Positions 27,859-35,706 are shown, counted from the stretch's first letter. The stretch is 64,000 nt of DNA from Nonomuraea harbinensis (GCF_019396385.1 NZ_JAHKRN010000007.1:186001-250000); one strand, 5' to 3'. Made by a program: numbers and translations. Notes: a model not told the origin generated them from the sequence alone.

Positions 27859-28614
27859 TCAGCGGCGGTCGAGCTCGTATCTGATCAGATGTTTGTCGGC
27901 AGGCAGCACCGACACCGCGACGCGCACCGGCAGTTCGTAACGGTCGTAGCCCACGCGCACATAGACCATGACCGGCGTGCCGAGCTCCAGCTGGAGCCGC
28001 TCAGCCTCCTCCTGATTGGGCATCCGCGCCCAGATGTCGTCCACCACGCGCACCTGCTCGTGCCCCAGCTCCTCCAGCACGCGGTTGGCGCCTCTCTCGA
28101 TGTCGCCCGGCCGGGCGATCGCCGAGTCGGCCACCAGCTTCCGCGGGAAGTAGGAGTCGTTGGTGTTGTAGGGCTGGCCGTCCACGAACCGCAGGCGCCG
28201 CCGTACCACGGCGAGCTCCCCGTCGGACAGTTCCAGCCTGCTGGCGATCTCCTCCACCGGAGATACGGTCAGAACCTCTATGTACTGGCTGGGCTCGCGG
28301 CCTTCCTGCGTGACGGCGAAGGCGAAGGCCTCGCGCAGCTCTCCAGAAGGCTGCGGCTCCAGCTCGCGCTGCGGGTAGATGAGCAGCGGCCTGCGATCCC
28401 TGACCACCGTGCCGCGCCGTGGCGTACGCGTTACGAGCCCTTCATTCACGAGTTCCCCGAGGGCCAATCGGACGGTGTTGCGGCTCACCCCATGGTCTTC
28501 CATGAGTTGCGCCTCTGTCGGCAGCTGTGCTCCGGGGCCGAGTACGCCGGAGTAGATGGCCCTTCTCAGCTCCGAAGCCACCTGCTGATACAGCACCGAC
28601 CTTGCCACTTTCAC
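27859..28614 (-). CDS. GntR/HutC-family transcriptional regulator
   Basis: A 251-aa regulator with an N-terminal GntR winged helix (LYQQVASELRRAIYSGVLGP, 20 residues; SRNTVRLALGELVNEGLVTR, 20 residues; RRGTVV) and a C-terminal UTRA effector domain (about residues 85-245), including DSYFPRKLV and GYDRYELPVRVAVSVLPAD. HutC-type proteins sense sugars, amino acids or their phosphates; the ligand here is unknown. ATG 28614 follows AAAGGGGTGAAAG. Both the downstream GNAT gene and its own promoter carry palindromes that could be operators. Confidence 0.9.
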   Translation of the reverse strand: MKVARSVLYQQVASELRRAIYSGVLGPGAQLPTEAQLMEDHGVSRNTVRLALGELVNEGLVTRTPRRGTVVRDRRPLLIYPQRELEPQPSGELREAFAFAVTQEGREPSQYIEVLTVSPVEEIASRLELSDGELAVVRRRLRFVDGQPYNTNDSYFPRKLVADSAIARPGDIERGANRVLEELGHEQVRVVDDIWARMPNQEEAERLQLELGTPVMVYVRVGYDRYELPVRVAVSVLPADKHLIRYELDRR

Positions 28615-28642
28615 CCCTTTTGTTCCAACAATTTAGACGATC

Positions 28643-28658
28643 TGGTTCTAGCAGACCA
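28643..28658. promoter_or_regulatory. Candidate GntR/HutC operator
   Basis: TGGTTCTAGCAGACCA has TGGT/ACCA arms, reminiscent of HutC-type operators, 29-44 bp upstream of the gntR start. It overlaps the likely minus-strand promoter (TAGAAC/TAAATT elements). Autoregulation is inferred. Confidence 0.4.
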
Positions 28659-29368
28659 TCTCCCCCTTGACCGGACGGCATCCGCAGCCGCATCATCCAT
28701 TCGTTGGTACAAATCCATCGAAAGGCCGGTGAGGGGGTGAGGGCCGGTGATGCCGGACCGCGCGGGTATGCCGTACGTGCCCTGGCGGGACCCTTGCGAA
28801 GCAACACGTTTACTGCGTTACGAGTTGCCTCGCCACGGGTTCCTCCACATCAGCCAGTGCGTCCAGCCCGGCAGTTCCGCGCCTTCCCTGTCAGCCGAGC
28901 CGAACGTCCGGTGCGAAGACGGGCCCCTCGCCCACGTGAGGGAAGCGCCCCCGCCTGCGTCCCGGAGCAGTGCGGCCCGACAGGGAAAGTGGCATCGCCG
29001 CAGCTAGACCAACACCCGGAGTCCTCGCGAGAGGGTCACTCCCCCACCAACTCCGTGTGCGACCACGCGGTTCAGGACTCCATCCCTCGCCGGAGTCCTG
29101 GCGCCGCCGCTCACGGGGCAGGAAGCGCGTCCTGGCGGGTCCCCCACGCCCGCCAGGGCGCGCGTTCCTCCTTCTTCGAGGGCCTTCCCCTTCCCGCCGT
29201 CCAGCCCGCAGGCGCCGCGTCCCGGCTTTGTGTCCCCGCGGCACGGTGACGGTTCGGCGCGGGGCGGGTGACGCTTTTCTCGCCTGCCCACGCGGTCAGG
29301 TTTCCCTATCCGAGGACTGACCGTCCGGGGGATTCGGCGCTGACCGTAATAAGGGCCTCGACACCCCC
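28659..29368. other. Gene-free stretch with a large hairpin
   Basis: No frame here reads like a protein: the longest plus frame (28704-29249) has a composition unlike its neighbours and no start site. The only structure I see is an imperfect long hairpin at 29121-29168. Its core is CCTGGCGGG (29131-29139) paired with CCCGCCAGG (29148-29156), extended by GGAA/TTCC ends, and it is followed by a pyrimidine-rich TCCTCCTTCTTC run. It could be a plus-strand terminator or a structured RNA remnant. Confidence 0.4.
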
Positions 29369-29418
29369 TTGACGAGCGGGGGCGGGACGCCTAACTTACC
29401 AAGCAAGCGCTTGGTAAG
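29369..29418 (+). promoter_or_regulatory. Flavin reductase promoter with KstR2-type operator
   Basis: A -35 TTGACG (29369-29374) and -10 TAACTT (29392-29397) are 17 bp apart. Overlapping the -10 and start region is a perfect inverted repeat CTTACCAAGC-AAGC-GCTTGGTAAG (29395-29418). Inside it AGCAAGCGCTTGGT (29402-29415) matches the published KstR2 consensus AnCAAGnnCTTGnT. The nearly identical site at 37611 precedes a KstR2-like gene. Confidence 0.7.
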
Positions 29419-29434
29419 AGTCAGGGAGGCGGCC

Positions 29435-29998
29435 ATGGCGCAGACCCGTGAGCTACTCACCCAGGAGCGGCGGCTCGCCTCCCTGCTGTGCAGGCCGCGC
29501 CCGGCCGCGAGCGACCCCGTGGACCCCGAGACGTTCCGCGGGGTCCTCGGCCGGTTCGCCACCGGCGTGGTCGCCATCACGGCGCTCGACCGCGAGGGGC
29601 GGCCCCACGGCCTCGCGGCCAACTCGTTCACCTCGGTGTCGCTCGACCCGCCGCTCGTGGCGTTCTGCGTGGCGTACAGCAGCACGAGCTGGCCCCGGTT
29701 ACGGACGGCCAAGGTGATCACCCTGAACATCCTGGCCGAACACCAGCGGGCCGTCTGTGCCCAGATGGCCACTCGCGGCGGAGACAAGTTCGCGGGCCTG
29801 ACCTGGAGGGAGTCGCCCGGCGGGAACCCGGTGCTCGATGGCGCGCTGGCCTGGATCGACTGCCGGATAGACGCCGAGCATCCCGCAGGGGACCACGTCA
29901 TCGTGGTGGCCCGTGTGCTGCAGCTCGACACCCACGCCGACGGCGGCCCGCTGGTGTTCTACAACCGCTCCTATGGCGGCTTCGACCCCATATCTTGA
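29435..29998 (+). CDS. Flavin reductase, HsaB/NADH:FMN oxidoreductase type
   Basis: A 187-aa flavin reductase-like protein that would supply reduced FMN/FAD to a partner monooxygenase. It has the characteristic FRGVLGRFATGVVAITALD onset, GLAANSFTSVSLDPPLVAFC (20 residues; FMN-binding) and a C-terminal PLVFYNRSYGGF (the G-x-Y/H-GGF end of HsaB-like proteins). ATG 29435 follows GGGAGG. No monooxygenase is adjacent. The KstR2-type operator in its promoter suggests control by the TetR regulator at 37637; a role in sterol or aromatic breakdown is inferred only. Confidence 0.85.
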   Translation: MAQTRELLTQERRLASLLCRPRPAASDPVDPETFRGVLGRFATGVVAITALDREGRPHGLAANSFTSVSLDPPLVAFCVAYSSTSWPRLRTAKVITLNILAEHQRAVCAQMATRGGDKFAGLTWRESPGGNPVLDGALAWIDCRIDAEHPAGDHVIVVARVLQLDTHADGGPLVFYNRSYGGFDPIS

Positions 29999-30010
29999 CG
30001 TCCAAGATAT
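29990..30010. promoter_or_regulatory. PadR operator (perfect inverted repeat)
   Basis: ATATCTTG (29990-29997) and CAAGATAT (30003-30010) form a perfect 8-bp inverted repeat with a 5-nt spacer. It covers the flavin reductase stop codon and ends 9 bp before the padR start, so it is probably the autoregulatory operator. Confidence 0.65.
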
Positions 30011-30019
30011 GTTGGGGGC

Positions 30020-30388
30020 ATGAACGTCACGGAGCCCATGTTCCTCGCGCTCACGGCGCTGGTGGACGGGCCGCTGCACGGCTACGGCATCGTCCAGGAG
30101 GTCGAGCGCATCTCCGGCGGCCGCGTCCAGCTCAAGATCGGGAGCCTGTACGGGGTGCTCGACCGGCTCGCGGCGCAGGGCCTGATCGCGCTCGACCGCG
30201 AGGAGGTCCGGCAGGGCCGGCTGCGGCGCTACTACCGGCTGACCGACGAGGGCGCCACCGTCCTCCGTGAGGAGGCCGCCCGCCTGGCCGCCAACGCCGA
30301 GGCCGCGAACTCCCGCCTGCGCGCCCGCCCGGCCGGCGGCCTCGCCATCCGGATCGCCGGCACGCCCCACCTGGGAGGTGCCGGGTGA
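30020..30388 (+). CDS. PadR-family transcriptional regulator (short form)
   Basis: A 122-aa single-domain PadR protein. The winged helix is clear: EPMFLALTALVDGPLHGYGI (20 residues), QLKIGSLYGVLDRLAAQGLI (20 residues) and YRLTDEGATVLREEAARLA. It is followed by only a short Ala/Arg-rich tail. The stop overlaps the next gene by 4 bp, so regulator and membrane protein are cotranscribed. This PadR plus LLERRY-type membrane protein pair is common in actinobacteria, in which the regulator usually controls its own unit. Confidence 0.9.
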   Translation: MNVTEPMFLALTALVDGPLHGYGIVQEVERISGGRVQLKIGSLYGVLDRLAAQGLIALDREEVRQGRLRRYYRLTDEGATVLREEAARLAANAEAANSRLRARPAGGLAIRIAGTPHLGGAG

Positions 30389-31302
30389 GCGAGCTGTTGG
30401 AGCGGCGCTACCGATCCGTGCTGCGCCTGCTGCCGGAGGACTACCGGCGCGAGCGTGAGAGCGAGATGGTGGCCGCGTTCCTGGAGGCGGCCGGCGACGT
30501 CTCCAGCGCGGACAACCCACGCCCTGGGTGGGGCGAGGTGGGCAGCGTGCTCGCGCTCGCCCTGCGGCTGCGGCTCGGAGGCCAGGACTCCACCCCGCGG
30601 GCGTTCGCCCGGGGCGAGGCCGTACGGCTGGTAGCACTGCTCGGCCTGGGGTTCCAGGCCGCGCTGTCCGTCGTCACCGCGGCCGGCGGGGTGGCGGAGC
30701 CTCTCTTCTTCCTGGCCGCGGCGGAGGCCTGCTGCTGGGTCGTGGCGTTCCTCGCGCTCGTACGCGGGCACCTGCCGACGGCCAAGGGCGCCGCGGTCCT
30801 CGCCCTGCTGCCGGTCACCGGAACCGTCGCCTTCCATGCCTCGGACTCCGCGCAGCCCGCGTCGCAGACAGCCTCGTGGCTCGTCCTCACCGTGGTCCCG
30901 GTGATCGCGCTGCTGCTCGCCTACCACCGCGACGTCCTTCCGGTGACGCGGCCGTGGTGGCAGGCGGTGCTGCCGCTCACCGTGGCGGTGTTCGCGGCCT
31001 CCCTCGCCCTGCTGCCCCGGGATCCCACGTGGTCGTGGTCGTACCCCTGGACGGATCCGATCGGGCTGGGCGTGCTCGCCCTGGTGGCGGGCGTGGCGGC
31101 CGGCGCGATCCGCCGGCCGGCGGCGCCCTGGCGGCTCGCCCTGGGCATGGTCGCGGCGCTGCTGATGGCAGTGCGGCTCCTGGACATGGCGGATATGTAC
31201 GGCGATCTTCTGGTCACCGGCAGCGTCCAGGTGGTGCTCCTGGCCGTCCTCGCGACCGGTCTCACCATCACGGGAAGGCGCGCGCTACCCGAGCCTGTCT
31301 AG
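30385..31302 (+). CDS. PadR-linked membrane protein of unknown function
   Basis: A 305-aa protein. The N-terminal about 60 residues are soluble and begin with the typical MSELLERRYRSVLRLLPEDY (20 residues) RRERESEMV signature of proteins found beside short PadR genes. About eight hydrophobic segments follow, for example AVRLVALLGLGFQAALSVV, PLFFLAAAEACCWVVAFLAL and LVLTVVPVIALLLAY. No transport or enzyme motif is visible. It overlaps padR by 4 bp. Confidence 0.75.
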   Translation: MSELLERRYRSVLRLLPEDYRRERESEMVAAFLEAAGDVSSADNPRPGWGEVGSVLALALRLRLGGQDSTPRAFARGEAVRLVALLGLGFQAALSVVTAAGGVAEPLFFLAAAEACCWVVAFLALVRGHLPTAKGAAVLALLPVTGTVAFHASDSAQPASQTASWLVLTVVPVIALLLAYHRDVLPVTRPWWQAVLPLTVAVFAASLALLPRDPTWSWSYPWTDPIGLGVLALVAGVAAGAIRRPAAPWRLALGMVAALLMAVRLLDMADMYGDLLVTGSVQVVLLAVLATGLTITGRRALPEPV

Positions 31303-31335
31303 GCGGGAAGGGCCGGGCGATCTACCGTCCGGGGT

Positions 31336-32631
31336 ATGAGTTCACGCTCCACCTTCCTGCTCGATGTCCTGATGGCGGAGTTCGGCGAATCGATCAAGCG
31401 CGACCCGGCCGCGTTCCGGCGCAAGTTCCGGAAGATGGCGGCCTCCCCGTTCGCGTTCTACCGGGGCAGCGCCTGCCTGTTCTACGCGGACCTCACCTCC
31501 GGGTACGCGGACGAGGCGTACCTCGACCGGGCGACCAGCCGCGTGTGGATCCACGGCGATCTGCACGCGGAGAACTTCGGCACGTACATGAACGCCTCGG
31601 GCGTCCTGGTGTTCAACGTCAACGACTTCGACGAGGCGTACGTCGGCCCGTACACCTGGGACCTCAAGCGGTTCGCGGCCAGCGTGGCGCTCCTGGGGTA
31701 CGCCAAGGCGCTGTCGGACGAGGCCATCGGGCGGCTCGTCGGCGACTTCGGCGGCGCCTACCTCACCGAGCTGGCCGCGATCGCGCGGGGCGGCGACGAC
31801 GCCGTCGGCTCGCTCACCCTGGACACCACCTCGGGAGTGCTGCACCGGGTGCTGCAGACGGCCCGGCTGCGCACCCGGGTGGCCATGCTGGAGATCGAGA
31901 CGGTCATCGACGACTACGAGCGGCGCTTCGCGTTCATGGAAGGCCGCGAGCCGGTCGCGGACACGACCCGGCAGGCGGTCCGGTCGGCGTTCGAGGACTA
32001 CCTGACCACGCTGCCCACCCCGTCGAACCCGGTGGAGCACGTGATCAAGGACATCGCGCTGCGCACCGGCGTGGGCATCGGCTCGGCCGGGCTGCCCTCG
32101 TACAACCTGCTGCTGGAGGGGCGCTCGCAGGCACTGGAGAACGATGTGATCCTCTACATGAAGCAGGCCCAGGTGCCGGCGGTGGCGCGGCACATCACCG
32201 ATGAGAAGGTGACCCGCTACTTCCGCCACCAGGGGCACCGGACGGCGGAGTCGCAGCGTGCGCTGCAGGCGTACGCGGACCCGTGGCTCGGCTACACCAC
32301 CCTGGGCGGCGCCGGACAGCTCGTCGCCGAGGTGTCACCGTACTCGGCCGATCTGGACTGGGACGACGTGAACGAGCCGGAGGAGCTGCACGCGATCATG
32401 CTCGACCTGGGCCGGGCGGTGGCGCGCATGCACGCGGTGGCCGACGACGAGTCCGCCCACGACCTGGTCACCTTCTCCACGGAGGAGGCGATCGTGGGCG
32501 TGGTCGGGGACGATCGCGCCGGATTCATCGGGATGCTGGTGGAGTTCGCGCACCGGTACGGGGCCCAGGCCCGGGAGGATCACCAGCGGTTCGTGGACCT
32601 GTTCAGGAACGGCCGCCTCCCGGGCGTCTGA
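31336..32631 (+). CDS. DUF2252 family protein (kinase-like fold)
   Basis: A 431-aa protein with DUF2252 hallmarks: KFRKMAASPFAFYRGSACLF (20 residues) at the N-terminus, IHGDLHAENFGTY near residue 73 and NVNDFDEAYVGPYTWDLKRF (20 residues) near residue 95. These resemble the HxDxxxxN and D-F-D elements of protein-kinase/APH-like enzymes. A C-terminal HARM-type helix ARMHAVADDES follows. No substrate is known for the family. ATG 31336 starts 33 bp after the previous gene; no convincing terminator lies between. Confidence 0.85.
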   Translation: MSSRSTFLLDVLMAEFGESIKRDPAAFRRKFRKMAASPFAFYRGSACLFYADLTSGYADEAYLDRATSRVWIHGDLHAENFGTYMNASGVLVFNVNDFDEAYVGPYTWDLKRFAASVALLGYAKALSDEAIGRLVGDFGGAYLTELAAIARGGDDAVGSLTLDTTSGVLHRVLQTARLRTRVAMLEIETVIDDYERRFAFMEGREPVADTTRQAVRSAFEDYLTTLPTPSNPVEHVIKDIALRTGVGIGSAGLPSYNLLLEGRSQALENDVILYMKQAQVPAVARHITDEKVTRYFRHQGHRTAESQRALQAYADPWLGYTTLGGAGQLVAEVSPYSADLDWDDVNEPEELHAIMLDLGRAVARMHAVADDESAHDLVTFSTEEAIVGVVGDDRAGFIGMLVEFAHRYGAQAREDHQRFVDLFRNGRLPGV

Positions 32632-32674
32632 CGGGGATGGCGACCAACCGGTCGGTATGGCATGCTTCCGGAAC

Positions 32675-33421
32675 ATGACTCTGTTCTCGGTGGAAGGCAA
32701 GACAGTCGTCGTCACCGGCGGCTCCCGGGGCATCGGCCGCATGATCGCGGCCGGGTTCACGGCGGCCGGCGCGAAGGTCGTCATCTCCGCGCGCAAGGCC
32801 GCCGAGGTGGAGCGGACCGCCGCCGAACTCGGCTGCACGCCCGTGGTCGCCGACCTGTCCACGCCCGAGGGGGTGGACGCGCTGGTGTCGGCGGTCACGG
32901 GGCCGCTGCACGTGCTCATCAACAACGCGGGCGCGACCTGGGGCGCGCCGCTGGAGGAGTATCCCGGGCACGCCTTCGACAAGCTCTGGAACATCAACGT
33001 CAAGGGCGCCTTCACGCTCGTCCAGCGCCTGCTGCCGCGACTGCGCGAGGCGGCGGGCGAGGACGACCCGGCACGGGTGATCAACGTCGGCTCGGTCGAC
33101 GGCATCAGGGTGCCGGTGATGGAGACGTACGCCTACTCCTCCACCAAGGCGGCCGTGCACATGCTGACCCGGCACCTGGCCAGGCAGCTGGCCCCGGAGC
33201 ACATCACCGTGAACGCGATCGCCCCCGGCCCGTTCGACTCCAAGATGATGGCCTTCGCGCTGGACGACCCGTCGACCCGGGCCTCCATCGCCTCGAACGT
33301 GCCGCTCGGCCGCATCGGGCGGCCCGACGACATGGCCGGGGCGGCGATCTTCCTGGCCTCGCGCGCCGGCGCCTACCTGACCGGGACCGTCATCCCGGTG
33401 GACGGCGGAATCACGGCCTAG
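32675..33421 (+). CDS. Short-chain dehydrogenase/reductase (SDR)
   Basis: A 248-aa classical SDR. The cofactor motif TGGSRGIG starts near residue 13, NNAG near residue 88, and the catalytic Ser-Tyr-Lys triad is visible as NVGSVDG, then YAYSSTKAAVHML. The C-terminus ends in the usual TGTVIPVDGGITA. The sequence is close to SDRs of the 3-oxoacyl-reductase/gluconate-5-dehydrogenase type, but the substrate cannot be told. ATG 32675 (MTLFSVEGKTVVVTGG) is preferred; ATG 32657 adds six residues. The 3' end overlaps the convergent ATP-grasp gene by 4 bp. Confidence 0.85.
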   Translation: MTLFSVEGKTVVVTGGSRGIGRMIAAGFTAAGAKVVISARKAAEVERTAAELGCTPVVADLSTPEGVDALVSAVTGPLHVLINNAGATWGAPLEEYPGHAFDKLWNINVKGAFTLVQRLLPRLREAAGEDDPARVINVGSVDGIRVPVMETYAYSSTKAAVHMLTRHLARQLAPEHITVNAIAPGPFDSKMMAFALDDPSTRASIASNVPLGRIGRPDDMAGAAIFLASRAGAYLTGTVIPVDGGITA

Positions 33422-34233
33422 AGCAGCTCGCGCAGCGCCGCGGCGAACGCGGCGGCGGAGCCGGGGACCTGGCGCAGGTAGAGGTACGGCTCGGTCAGCT
33501 CCAGCTCGATCAGGGCAGGGGCGCCGCCGGGTAGCCGGACCAGGTCGATCCTGGCGTACAGAAGGGGCTGTGGGATGGCGGCGAGCACCTTCTCGGCGAG
33601 TTCGACCTGGTCCGGGGCCGGTGTGCGCGGCTGCGCCCGGATGTTGTCGACGCCCGTCATGCCGGGGGCCAGCATGGGCGAGCGGCGGACGGCGTGGCTG
33701 AAGCGACGGTTGAAGTAGAGCAGCGAGGTCTCGCCCTCCGCCTCGACCATGTCGAGGTAGGGCTGGACCATGGGGGTGCGGCCGGCGGCCTCGAGCGCGG
33801 CGGCGAAGGCCGTCGCCTCGGCGCGGTCGGAGGTCCTGATCGTGTCGCGGGCGCTCGCCGAGACCGTGGGCTTGACGACGTACTCCCGGTGGTCCGGCAG
33901 GTCGCGGGAGGACCAGTAGGTGGGCACGATCGGCAGGCCGAGGTCGCGCAGGTAGGTCTTGTCGGTGTTGGACTCCAGGACGGCGGCCGGGTTGAGCAGC
34001 CGGGCGACGCGCTCCACACGCCGGGTCCAGGCCAGGAACTCGGCCCTGCGGTCGCAGTAGTCCCAGACGGATCGGACGACGACGGCGTCGTAGGCGCTCC
34101 AGTCGGCCTCCGGGTCGTCCCAGCGCTCGGTCCGGCCTTCGAGGCCGGCCTCGCGCCAGGCGGCCAGGACGACCTCGCGCTCGTCATCGTGGCCATCCGG
34201 GTCGTCGAAGGTGACGTAAGCACACAGAACCAT
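33418..34233 (-). CDS. ATP-grasp domain protein, DcsG-like
   Basis: A 271-aa protein with an ATP-grasp fold: VVRSVWDYCDRRAEFLAW near residue 52, the YVVKPTVSASARDT nucleotide-binding strand near residue 118, and a metal-binding end LYARIDLVRL...LIELELTEPYLYL. The sequence pattern matches the group that includes DcsG of cycloserine biosynthesis and many uncharacterised actinobacterial homologues. No peptide precursor is adjacent, so I do not link it to the RiPP locus. ATG 34233 is the start; the stop overlaps the SDR gene end to end. Confidence 0.75.
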   Translation of the reverse strand: MVLCAYVTFDDPDGHDDEREVVLAAWREAGLEGRTERWDDPEADWSAYDAVVVRSVWDYCDRRAEFLAWTRRVERVARLLNPAAVLESNTDKTYLRDLGLPIVPTYWSSRDLPDHREYVVKPTVSASARDTIRTSDRAEATAFAAALEAAGRTPMVQPYLDMVEAEGETSLLYFNRRFSHAVRRSPMLAPGMTGVDNIRAQPRTPAPDQVELAEKVLAAIPQPLLYARIDLVRLPGGAPALIELELTEPYLYLRQVPGSAAAFAAALRELL

Positions 34234-34245
34234 CCGGAGATGGTA

Positions 34246-34274
34246 GCGCCCGCGCCCCCGGGCAGCGCGGGCGC
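34246..34274 (-). terminator. Terminator after secreted-peptide genes
   Basis: GCGCCCGCGC (34246-34255) pairs perfectly with GCGCGGGCGC (34265-34274) around a 9-nt loop, 9 bp beyond the stop of the minus-strand gene at 34284. Confidence 0.6.
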
Positions 34275-34283
34275 CTCCACCTG

Positions 34284-34535
34284 CTAGTCGACGTCGACGG
34301 CCACGCGGGCCCAGCTGCGGTTGGTCGCCACGACCGCGTTGCCGTTGATGTTGGTCACGTTGGTCGCGGCCGAACCGCCGCGGTTGCTCGTGCCGATGTT
34401 GCTGAAGTTGTTGCCCGTCTGCGACGACTCGCTGTTGCGGCTGTCGTTGTCGATCCGGGTGTCGGCGTGAGCGGGGACGGCCATGAGGGCGAGGCCGGCG
34501 GCGGTGAACCCGATGAGCGCGAGCTTCTTGATCAT
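34284..34535 (-). CDS. Small secreted Asn/Ser-rich protein A
   Basis: An 83-aa protein starting MIKKLALIGFTAAGLALMAV (20 residues) with a Sec signal peptide ending at PAHA-D (residues 21-25). The mature part is about 59 residues, rich in Asn, Ser, Thr and Gly, with no Cys: ESSQTGNNFSNIGTSNRGGS (20 residues) then TNVTNINGNAVVATN. The pattern SxxxGNxFSxxGxxNxG is shared with the protein encoded just upstream, so they are tandem paralogues. The beta-rich repeat-like composition is reminiscent of surface or amyloid-like proteins, but it lacks chaplin cysteines and the chaplin consensus. Function unknown. Confidence 0.75.
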   Translation of the reverse strand: MIKKLALIGFTAAGLALMAVPAHADTRIDNDSRNSESSQTGNNFSNIGTSNRGGSAATNVTNINGNAVVATNRSWARVAVDVD

Positions 34536-34555
34536 TTCTTGGTGGTCCCTTCGGA

Positions 34556-34813
34556 TCAGAAGAAGATGTAGGTGATGGCGGTGCTGCCGTTGGCCGCCGT
34601 GATGGCGTAGCCGTTGAGGTTGTTGACGTTGACCGACCGGCCCCAGCCGTGGTTGGCCGCGCCGACGCGGGAGAACGTGTTGCCCGACTGTGACGACGAG
34701 GTGTTGGTGCTCCAGTTGTCGGTCCAGCTGTCGGCGTGCGCCGGTGCGGCCAGCACCGTGACGCCGACCGCTGTCGCCACCACGAAGCCCGTGGCGCACA
34801 GCTTCTTGATCAC
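34556..34813 (-). CDS. Small secreted Asn/Ser-rich protein B
   Basis: An 85-aa paralogue of the downstream gene product. The start is GTG 34813 with AAGGAG at good distance; the signal peptide ends at APAHA-D (about residue 28). The mature part contains SSSQSGNTFSRVGAANHGWG (20 residues) and VNVNNLNGYAITAANGS, aligning with protein A along its whole length except at the last residues, which are hydrophobic (ITYIFF) here. The genes are 20 bp apart and probably cotranscribed. Longer frames upstream run through the promoter region and are not credible. Confidence 0.75.
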   Translation of the reverse strand: MIKKLCATGFVVATAVGVTVLAAPAHADSWTDNWSTNTSSSQSGNTFSRVGAANHGWGRSVNVNNLNGYAITAANGSTAITYIFF

Positions 34814-34863
34814 TTCAGCTCCTTCGTCGTGTGAGGGCAGGCGAACGCCCTCATTGACCTGCC

Positions 34864-34881
34864 TTGACCCGGGGGGGTCAA
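34864..34881. promoter_or_regulatory. Inverted repeat upstream of secreted-peptide genes
   Basis: TTGACCC-N4-GGGTCAA is a perfect 7-bp inverted repeat 51-68 bp upstream of the start at 34813. On the minus strand its far arm also supplies a -35-like TTGACC. It is a plausible operator-promoter for the secreted pair. Confidence 0.4.
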
Positions 34882-34995
34882 AGCCAAAGCGATCGTATAA
34901 CCCTGGGTAGCCAATCAACAGCATATGGTGATCAGAAGATTGTTCTGCGCTATCCCTGACGGAAGACGTCAGTGTCCCGGGCCTAGCGTCACCGC

Positions 34996-35676
34996 ATGAT
35001 CTACGAGCTTCGCCGCTACACCATGGTGCCCGGCGCCCGTGACGTGCTCATCGACCTGTTCGAGCGGGAGTTCGTCGAGACGCAGGAGGAGGCGGGGATG
35101 CGGATCGTCGGCCACTTCCGCAATCCCGACGACCCCGACCAGTACCCCTGGATCCGCTCATTTCCTGACATGGAGGCACGCAAGGCGGCGCTGACCGCCT
35201 TCTACTCGGGGCCCGCCTGGAAGGCGAACCGCGACGCGGCCAACGCCACCATGCTCGACTCCGACGACGTCCTCCTGCTCCGCCCCGTCTCCGCGCCCGA
35301 CACCCCCGCCTGGTCCTGGCCGCGCCCCCTCGCCCCCACCGGCCCGCGCCCGCCGGTGGGCGCCACCGCTCTCCCCTCTTCCCTGTACGTGGCCACGATC
35401 TGCCACGTCGAGGACGGGTTCGCGGCGTACTTCGCCTCCCAGGTGGCGCCCGCCCTGGTGTCGGCCGGGGCGCCGCCTCTCGCCTGCTTCGAGACCGAGC
35501 CCGCGGCCAACACCTTCCCGGCGCTTCCCGTACGGGAGGGAGAGAACGTGTTCATCTGGCTGACCCGGTTCGAACGGGCGGCCGACGAACTTCCCCTCCC
35601 CACCCTCGACGCTTACCTGACAGCACCCCCACACCGCCTCCCCCTCACCCCCGCCGCCCGCTCAGCCCTCAGGTGA
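34996..35676 (+). CDS. NIPSNAP family protein
   Basis: A 226-aa protein with an N-terminal NIPSNAP domain of the ferredoxin-like alpha/beta-barrel type: MIYELRRYTMVPGARDVLID (20 residues), MRIVGHFRNPDDPDQYPWIR (20 residues) and SFPDMEARKAALTAFYSGPAW. The second half repeats the fold weakly (LYVATICHVEDGFAAYF, FIWLTRFERA). NIPSNAP proteins are of unclear function, some binding small aromatic or lipid ligands. It starts at ATG 34996, divergent from the secreted-peptide genes, and is monocistronic. Confidence 0.82.
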   Translation: MIYELRRYTMVPGARDVLIDLFEREFVETQEEAGMRIVGHFRNPDDPDQYPWIRSFPDMEARKAALTAFYSGPAWKANRDAANATMLDSDDVLLLRPVSAPDTPAWSWPRPLAPTGPRPPVGATALPSSLYVATICHVEDGFAAYFASQVAPALVSAGAPPLACFETEPAANTFPALPVREGENVFIWLTRFERAADELPLPTLDAYLTAPPHRLPLTPAARSALR

Positions 35677-35706
35677 CGAACGCGCCTCCACCTCTCCCCG
35701 GCCCGC

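Noticed and set aside
28704..29249. 181-codon plus frame in the gap upstream of the flavin reductase
   Set aside because: No ribosome-binding site, no recognisable motif and composition unlike neighbouring genes.
33418..34233. Second ATP-grasp gene as part of the RiPP system
   Set aside because: It lies 7 kb away behind unrelated genes, has no adjacent precursor peptide and resembles DcsG-type enzymes rather than graspetide synthetases.
34284..34813. Small secreted proteins as chaplins
   Set aside because: They lack the chaplin consensus and its paired cysteines; only the general Gly/Asn/Ser richness is shared.
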